NCBI RefSeq assembly: GCF_900092135.1
Contig: NZ_FMYF01000002.1
Coordinates: 351,014-415,013, forward strand
Reading direction: 5' to 3'
DNA: 64,000 nucleotides
From: Raineyella antarctica
Lineage (GTDB): Bacteria; Actinomycetota; Actinomycetes; Propionibacteriales; Propionibacteriaceae
Below the pieces are notes generated by a model. The model worked only from the letters and a program-made list of their open reading frames with translations. It was not told the DNA's origin and searched no databases. Shown here piece after piece: positions 58,683 to 64,000 of this stretch; the first letter of the stretch is position 1; each line of letters opens with the position of its first letter. The translations under genes were made by a program, and so were the position numbers.

Positions 58683-59866
58683 CGGCCGACTCCCGGGGAC
58701 TTCTCGTCGGACTGCATGCCGTAGCGCCTCTCCTCGATCGCATCGATGGCCACCACCACGTGCCGGGGGTTGACCACGTCGACGTACTCCCCGCGCGGGG
58801 CTCCGCAGCGGTTCTCGCAGCCGGAGATGTGCACGTCCTCGGACAGGACGACCTCCCCGTTGGTCACCGCGTCCACCAGTCGTTCGGCGGTCGCGATGGT
58901 GTCCACCTCGGTCCGTACGCAGCCCATCGCCCCGGTGCAGGCGGTCACCCGGGCCCATGGCTCGGCCGGGTCGATGGCGTAGCCCGCGGCACGGTAGGCC
59001 GCTGTGTCGTACGCCCCTCCCGGCACCAGGACCTGGCGCCACGGCGTGAGCGTGACGGGCCCGCGGGGGAGCAGGTCGATCATCTCGGGGGTGAGCAGCC
59101 CCAGCGGTACGCCGGCTACGAGGTCGTCCCCCACCGGTCCGACGCGGAGCCGGGAGCCCCGGTGCAACGTACGTGAACCGGCGGCGCCCAGCTCGATCGA
59201 CAGCCGGGCGCCGAAGCGGGACTGCTGCCGGAAGCCGAGCTGGTAGGGGTGCAGGGCCGGCGGGTCCTGCTGGCGGCGGAGCGTGGCGAACTCCCCGGCC
59301 AGCCGGACCAGGGTGGGGACGGCCTGGCGGGCCAGTACCTCCCAGGTCTCGCCGGTGCTCGTGGCGACGATCCCCGCGGAGGAGGTGACGGCCTGGTAGC
59401 ACAGGTCCCAGCGCTCGGCGGCGATGTCGCCGCCGCCGTCGTCCAGGGCCCAGACGAAGCTGCCGGGCAGGTCGGCCAGGTCGGGCTCGGCCAGGATCGC
59501 GTCGTCGAGGTCCTCGACCATCGGGTGCAGGTCCGGGCGGCGGGAGGACGGCACCGGCGAGCACATGATCGTGCGGACCCGCTCGTGGCTGTAGGGCACG
59601 ATCCCGGTGGCGACCAGCGCGTTGCTGGCGGCTGTCGACACCGCGCCGGCGCTGTCCAGGCGCATCGAGCGCAGCTGGATGTTGCCGCGGATGGTCAGCT
59701 GCAGCAGCCCGTCGGCGTGCTCGGCGGAGATATCGGCGAGCTGGCGCAGCACCTGGGACGTGATCCGGCCGCCCGGGATCCGGAGTCGGACGAGGCCCCC
59801 GTCACGCGCTGCGTACGGTCGCGACAGGCCCGGCGAGCGGTCTGGCGGCGTGTCGGATAGGGCCAC
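58679..59866 (-). CDS. cobG: Precorrin-3B synthase-like nitrite/sulfite reductase-type protein (copy 1)
   Basis: 395 residues of the ferredoxin nitrite/sulfite-reductase superfamily. Cluster cysteines: C-x5-C in TACTGAMGCVRT and C-x3-C in SGCENRCGAP, as in CobG. N-terminal RLRIPGGRITSQVLRQLADI and LQLTIRGNIQLR are standard. CobG uses O2 to hydroxylate precorrin-3A before ring contraction. GTG 59866, 45 bases after the cobH stop; its own stop overlaps cobIJ. A second similar protein lies at 60562. Confidence 0.88.
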   Translation of the reverse strand: MALSDTPPDRSPGLSRPYAARDGGLVRLRIPGGRITSQVLRQLADISAEHADGLLQLTIRGNIQLRSMRLDSAGAVSTAASNALVATGIVPYSHERVRTIMCSPVPSSRRPDLHPMVEDLDDAILAEPDLADLPGSFVWALDDGGGDIAAERWDLCYQAVTSSAGIVATSTGETWEVLARQAVPTLVRLAGEFATLRRQQDPPALHPYQLGFRQQSRFGARLSIELGAAGSRTLHRGSRLRVGPVGDDLVAGVPLGLLTPEMIDLLPRGPVTLTPWRQVLVPGGAYDTAAYRAAGYAIDPAEPWARVTACTGAMGCVRTEVDTIATAERLVDAVTNGEVVLSEDVHISGCENRCGAPRGEYVDVVNPRHVVVAIDAIEERRYGMQSDEKSPGVGR

Positions 59867-59911
59867 GCCACGATACTAGGCCGCACGTCCACGGCGGAGG
59901 TACCGGCACGC

Positions 59912-60565
59912 TCAGATCTCCTGCTCGCGGGCGAGTGCATTGATCGCCGACGAGGCCAGTGCTGAACCGCCCCGCCGACCGTGCACGACCAGCCATTCCA
60001 GGCCGAACGGGTTGTCCGCCAGCGCCTGCTTGGACTCCGGTGAACCGACGAACCCGACCGGGATCCCGATCACCGCGGCCGGCCTGGGGCCTCCCGCGGC
60101 GACGATCTCCAGCAGCTGGAACAGGGCGGTCGGGGCATTGCCGATCGCGACCACGGCACCCTCGAGCCGGTCCCAGAGCGAGACCGCGGCGGCGCTCCGG
60201 GTGGTGGCCCAGGCCAGCGCGACCTGCGCGACGCGCGGGTCCCTCAGCGTGCAGAGCACGTCGTTGTCGGCCGGCAGCCGGCGCCGGGTGATGCCGGCGG
60301 CGATCATGGTCGCGTCGGTGTAGATCGGGGCCCCGGCGCGCAGCGCGGTCCGGGCCGCCTCGACCAGGCCGGGGGAGAAGGCGATCGCCTCGGCCAGCCC
60401 GGTATCGCCGGCGGCGTGGATCATCCGGACCGCTACCGTACGCTCCGGCTCCGCGAAGCGGTCCAGGTCGGCCTCGGCGCGGATCATCCCGAACGACTTC
60501 CGGTAGATCGAGGTGCCGTCGGTGTCGTAGTCGTACAGCTGGGGCGGCCGGGCGGGCAGGGTCAT
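59912..60565 (-). CDS. cobH: Precorrin-8X methylmutase
   Basis: 217 residues. CobH/CbiC features: YRKSFGMIRAEADLDRF, RMIHAAGDTGLAEAIAFS with the active-site His, GAPIYTDATMIAAGI, IGNAPTALFQLLE and IGIPVGFVGSPESKQAL. It moves the C11 methyl to C12 giving hydrogenobyrinic acid. ATG 60565 overlaps the stop of the upstream cobG-like gene. Sits between the two cobG copies. Confidence 0.96.
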   Translation of the reverse strand: MTLPARPPQLYDYDTDGTSIYRKSFGMIRAEADLDRFAEPERTVAVRMIHAAGDTGLAEAIAFSPGLVEAARTALRAGAPIYTDATMIAAGITRRRLPADNDVLCTLRDPRVAQVALAWATTRSAAAVSLWDRLEGAVVAIGNAPTALFQLLEIVAAGGPRPAAVIGIPVGFVGSPESKQALADNPFGLEWLVVHGRRGGSALASSAINALAREQEI

Positions 60566-61716
60566 CGCTCCTGCTCCCGCTGCTGCTCCGACTCACGCTG
60601 CTGCGCCAGCTGGGCCAGCGCCTCGGCCAGGTCGGCCGGGGCGAGCAGGTCGACGTGGTCCCCGTGCGGTTCGCCGCAGCGCCGGTCGCAGCCCGACACG
60701 TGCACCGGGCGCTCAGTGATGCCGGGATCGGTACCGGCGGCCTCGGCCAGCTGCTCGGCCAGGGCGACGGTGTCGATGGCTGACTTCGCGCAGTTCGGCA
60801 GGCCGGTGCAGGCGCTGATCGAGGCCCACGGGTCCTTCGGGTCGACCACGAAGCCCGCCGCTGCGTACGTGGCGGCCGCCACGGCGGCGCCGGGGACCAG
60901 CACCTGGCGCCAGGGGGTGAGGGTGACATCGGCCAGGGCCGGCAGCGCGCGGATCATCTCCGCGGTGAACAGCCCCAGCGGCACGCCGGCCAGCAGGTCG
61001 GGGCCGTACGTGCCGACGGTGGCCGGAGCGGTGACGGTGATCCGGGCATCGGTCGCGTCGGGGAGCCCCTCGCCCAGGTCGAAGCCGAGCTCGGCGGGGT
61101 GCCAGACCGGCCGGGTGGCCTGCGTCCGGGCCAGCTGGAACTCCTCGGCCAGGGCCAGCATGGTCGAGACGGCGTCGGTCCGGGAGGCCTGCCAGGTGCC
61201 GCCGCCCTGCACCGAGACCAGCCCGTGGTCCTCGTCGATCGCCTGGTAGCAGACGTCCCACGGCTCGCCCGCGACGTCGCCGGAGCCGTTGTCCAGCACC
61301 CACAGGAAGCGGCCTGGCAGCTCCTCCAGGAGCGGCACGTCGAGCAGTTCGTCGTCCAGTTCGGCGACCATCGGCTGCAGGTCGGGGCGGGTCAGCGAGG
61401 GCAGCGGGGAGCAGAGCACGTTGCGGACCAACTCGTGGCTGGGCGGCATCAGCCCGGTCGCACGGACCGCGTCGGCGACCTCGATGGGCACCGAACCGTC
61501 GGCCTCCAGGGCCAGACCGCGGACCTGCAGGTTGGCCCGGGTGGTGACCTGGACCCGACCGTCGCCCCAGCGCTCCGCGATCGTCAGCAGGTGGCGCAGC
61601 ACCTCGACGGGCAGGCGGCCACCGGGCTTGCGGACCCGGATGATCGCGCCGTCACTGGCGCGGAACGGGCGGGTCAGCCCGGGGCAGCGGTCGGTCTCGG
61701 GACGGGGAGTGCTCAT
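60562..61716 (-). CDS. cobG: Precorrin-3B synthase-like nitrite/sulfite reductase-type protein (copy 2)
   Basis: 384 residues, ATG 61716. Same architecture as the gene at 58679: IIRVRKPGGRLPVEVLRHLLTI, VQVTTRANLQVRGL, TPWRQVLVPGAA, with cluster cysteines C-x5-C (ISACTGLPNCAKS) and C-x3-C (VSGCDRRCGEPH). All four are retained, so it looks active. One copy may be CobG and the other a paralogue with a different redox role. A Glu/Gln/Arg-rich tail ends the protein. Divergent from cobN, 76 bases apart. Confidence 0.87.
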   Translation of the reverse strand: MSTPRPETDRCPGLTRPFRASDGAIIRVRKPGGRLPVEVLRHLLTIAERWGDGRVQVTTRANLQVRGLALEADGSVPIEVADAVRATGLMPPSHELVRNVLCSPLPSLTRPDLQPMVAELDDELLDVPLLEELPGRFLWVLDNGSGDVAGEPWDVCYQAIDEDHGLVSVQGGGTWQASRTDAVSTMLALAEEFQLARTQATRPVWHPAELGFDLGEGLPDATDARITVTAPATVGTYGPDLLAGVPLGLFTAEMIRALPALADVTLTPWRQVLVPGAAVAAATYAAAGFVVDPKDPWASISACTGLPNCAKSAIDTVALAEQLAEAAGTDPGITERPVHVSGCDRRCGEPHGDHVDLLAPADLAEALAQLAQQRESEQQREQER

Positions 61717-61792
61717 GGGGCACGATCCTACGGCCCCGGGATGACAGACCCCGTCGCTAGGATGGCGCGACAACACACGCCGAGGGAGCCAC

Positions 61793-64000
61793 GTGACGAC
61801 GATCGCCCTGCTGTCCACCTCCGACACCGACCTGTTGTCCGCCCGCGCGTGCGGTGCGGACTGGGTCTGGGCCAACCCGACGAAGGCCGACGAGACCGAG
61901 GTGGCCGAGCTGGCGGCCCGGGCCGACCTGGTCGTCTTCCGCTTCCTCGGTGGGCCACAGGAACTGCCGGCGACCTTCGCCGCGGCGCGCGGCGCCGGGC
62001 GCCCGCTGGTCGTACTGGGCGGCGAGCAGCGCCCGGACGCGGCGCTGATGGAGCTGTCGACCGTCCCGATCGGCGTCGCCGCGCAGGCGCACGTCTACCT
62101 GGCCCAGGGCGGTTCGGAGAACCTGCGCCAGGTCCACGGCTTCCTGTCCGACACCGTGCTGCTCACCGGTGAGGGATTCGAGCCGCCGGCCGAGCAGCCG
62201 TTCTGGGGGGCGCTGCGCGAGCCGGGCGCCGGCGCACCCACCGCCGCGGTGGGCGCCACCGATGGGACGGGCGCGGACGGACGCCCCCGGCCGCGGGTCG
62301 GCATCCTGTTCTACCGGGCCCAGTGGGCGGCCGGGAACGTCGCGTACGTCGAGGCGCTGGCCGATGCGGTCGACGCGGCCGGCGGGATCGGGGTACCGAT
62401 CTTCGCCGCCTCGTTGCGCGAGGCGCCGGGCGACCTGCTGGACCACCTGGGTGGGTACGACGCGCTCGTCACCACCGTGCTGGCCGCGGGCGGCACCCGT
62501 GCCGCGACCGCCCAGGCCGGCGGGGACGACGAGGGCTGGGACGTGGACGCGCTGGCGCGCCTGGACGTACCGATCCTGCAGGGGTTGTGCCTGACCTGGA
62601 GCCGGGAGGCGTGGGAGTCCTCCGCGGAGGGGATGAGCCCGCTGGACGTGGCCACCCAGGTCGCCGTGCCGGAGTTCGACGGGCGGATCATCACCACCGC
62701 GTTCTCGTTCAAGGAGAACGACGCCGACGGGCTGCCGCACTACGTGCCCGACCCCGAGCGGACCCGCCGGGTCGCCGAACTGGCGGTCAACCACGCCCGG
62801 CTGCGGCACATCCCCGCCGAGGAGCGGAGGATCGCGATCGTGCTGTCGGCCTACCCGACCAAGCACGCCCGGATCGGCAACGCCGTCGGCCTGGACACCC
62901 CGGTCTCCCTGGTCCGGCTGCTGCGGCAGCTGAAGGGGGCCGGCTACGACATCGGCGAGCCGGGCGAGATCCCCGGCACCGAGCCGTACGCCGACCTGCT
63001 GGAGCGGGTCGGGCAGCCCCCGGCAGGGGAGGCCGAGGACACCACCCGCGGCAACGAACTGATCCACGCGATCATCGCGGCCGGTGGCCAGGACGAGGAC
63101 TGGCTGACCGCCGAGCAGCTGTCCGGGCAGCCGATCCGGGTGCCGGCGGCCCGCTACCGGGAGTGGTTCGCAGCCTTCCCCGAGCAGTTGCGCGAGGCGG
63201 TGACCGGGGCCTGGGGCGAGGCACCCGGCGAGCTGTTCCTGGATCGTACGAGCCCCGCCTCGGGCGATCCGGAGGGGGAGATCGTCTCGGCGGCGCTGCG
63301 GGCCGGCAACGTGGTGATCATGGTCCAGCCGCCGCGCGGCTTCGGGGAGAACCCGATCGCGATCTACCACGACCCGGACCTGCCGCCGACCCACCACTAC
63401 CTGGCCACCTACCGATGGCTGGCCGAGGAGTTCGGCGCCGACGCGATCGTCCACCTGGGCAAGCACGGCAACCTGGAGTGGCTGCCCGGCAAGAACCTCG
63501 CCCTGTCGCCGGCCGACGGCCCCGACGCCGCGCTCGGCTCGATCCCGGTGGTCTACCCGTTCCTGGTCAACGACCCGGGCGAGGGCACCCAGGCCAAGCG
63601 CCGGGCGCACGCCACGATCATCGACCACCTGATCCCGCCGATGGCCCGGGCCGAGACGTACGGCGACATCGCCCGGCTGGAGCAGCTGCTGGACGAGTAC
63701 GGCAACGTCTCGGCGATGGACCCGGCCAAGGCGCCCGCGCTGCAGGCCGAGATCTGGACGCTGATCCGCGCCGCCCGGATGGATGCCGAGCTGGGGCTGG
63801 ACGACCGGCCCGAAGGCGCCGCGTTCGACGACTTCGTGATGCACATCGACGGCTGGCTGTGCGAGATCAAGGACGTGCAGATCCGCGACGGCCTGCACAT
63901 CCTGGGCCGGATGCCGCAGGACGAGGAACTGGTCAACCTGGTGCTGGCCGTGCTGCGCGCCAACCAGGTCTTCGGCGGTTCGGTGAACGCGGTGCCGGGC
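61793..64000 (+). CDS. cobN: Cobaltochelatase large subunit (5' part, cut by window end)
   Basis: First 736 codons from GTG 61793; CobN is usually 1,200 residues or more, so the 3' part lies outside. Signatures: VGILFYRAQWAAGNVAYVEAL, ITTAFSFKEND, RIAIVLSAYPTKHARIGNAVGLD, HLGKHGNLEWLPGK and VYPFLVNDPGEGTQAKRRAHA, shared with BchH/CobN. It inserts Co2+ into hydrogenobyrinate a,c-diamide using ATPase partners; the ChlI-ChlD fusion at 12793 is the probable partner. GAGGGAG precedes the start. A Gly/Ala-rich insert lies near residue 145. Confidence 0.95.
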   Translation, partial: MTTIALLSTSDTDLLSARACGADWVWANPTKADETEVAELAARADLVVFRFLGGPQELPATFAAARGAGRPLVVLGGEQRPDAALMELSTVPIGVAAQAHVYLAQGGSENLRQVHGFLSDTVLLTGEGFEPPAEQPFWGALREPGAGAPTAAVGATDGTGADGRPRPRVGILFYRAQWAAGNVAYVEALADAVDAAGGIGVPIFAASLREAPGDLLDHLGGYDALVTTVLAAGGTRAATAQAGGDDEGWDVDALARLDVPILQGLCLTWSREAWESSAEGMSPLDVATQVAVPEFDGRIITTAFSFKENDADGLPHYVPDPERTRRVAELAVNHARLRHIPAEERRIAIVLSAYPTKHARIGNAVGLDTPVSLVRLLRQLKGAGYDIGEPGEIPGTEPYADLLERVGQPPAGEAEDTTRGNELIHAIIAAGGQDEDWLTAEQLSGQPIRVPAARYREWFAAFPEQLREAVTGAWGEAPGELFLDRTSPASGDPEGEIVSAALRAGNVVIMVQPPRGFGENPIAIYHDPDLPPTHHYLATYRWLAEEFGADAIVHLGKHGNLEWLPGKNLALSPADGPDAALGSIPVVYPFLVNDPGEGTQAKRRAHATIIDHLIPPMARAETYGDIARLEQLLDEYGNVSAMDPAKAPALQAEIWTLIRAARMDAELGLDDRPEGAAFDDFVMHIDGWLCEIKDVQIRDGLHILGRMPQDEELVNLVLAVLRANQVFGGSVNAVPG

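Overview
The window is high-GC, gene-dense DNA with many GTG starts, 1-8 nt overlaps between genes, and a complete set of typical actinobacterial neighbours: FhaA/FhaB signalling proteins, an aerobic-type cobalamin pathway with a CobI-CobJ fusion and no CobF, a ChlI-ChlD chelatase, IclR/TetR regulators and Rieske oxygenases. It is most likely a chromosome segment of an aerobic or facultative actinobacterium, perhaps near the Propionibacteriales. I cannot name the genus from sequence alone. There are no IS elements, phage genes, CRISPR arrays or rRNA genes; one tRNA (Leu-CAG) is present.

Layout. 1-1225: the start of the fhaA-fhaB operon (minus strand). 1430-1512: tRNA-Leu. 1776-8064: a DUF2339 membrane protein, zinc-independent ribosomal proteins L33 and L31 behind a candidate Zur box, a secreted trypsin-like protease, a HAD phosphatase and a PoxB-type pyruvate oxidase. 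8080-15135: a minus-strand cobalamin operon (chlID-cobO-cobB/cobC fusion-cobA-cobK) headed by a cobalamin riboswitch. 15210-31056: an inositol catabolic region with iolD, iolB, iolG, iolE, a sugar-porter, two tandem IclR regulators, and, unusually, a split transketolase and a succinate-semialdehyde-type dehydrogenase where iolC, iolJ and iolA would normally be. 31624-37545: a PNPOx-like protein, cobL-cobM, a striking tandem-repeat/palindrome block, and the cobalt transporter cbiMNQO under a second cobalamin riboswitch.

37558-56919 is a supercluster for aromatic-compound breakdown. It holds two Rieske ring-hydroxylating dioxygenases (each alpha plus beta), two Rieske ferredoxins but one ferredoxin reductase, a cis-dihydrodiol dehydrogenase, an MhpB-like class III extradiol dioxygenase, a BphC-like VOC extradiol dioxygenase, a further two-domain VOC protein, two meta-cleavage hydrolases, an MhpA-like flavin hydroxylase, an acyl-CoA ligase and thioesterase, and two TetR regulators. 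The set resembles pathways for phenylpropionate, biphenyl or similar monoaromatics; the exact substrate is not readable from sequence.

57159-64000 returns to cobalamin: cobIJ fusion, two cobG paralogues flanking cobH (all minus), and the 5' part of cobN (plus), cut by the window end. Together the window encodes most of the corrin-ring pathway, cobalt uptake and insertion, and adenosylation. The most interesting hypotheses are a transketolase-based variant of inositol breakdown and the repeat/palindrome structure near 34.3-34.7 kb.
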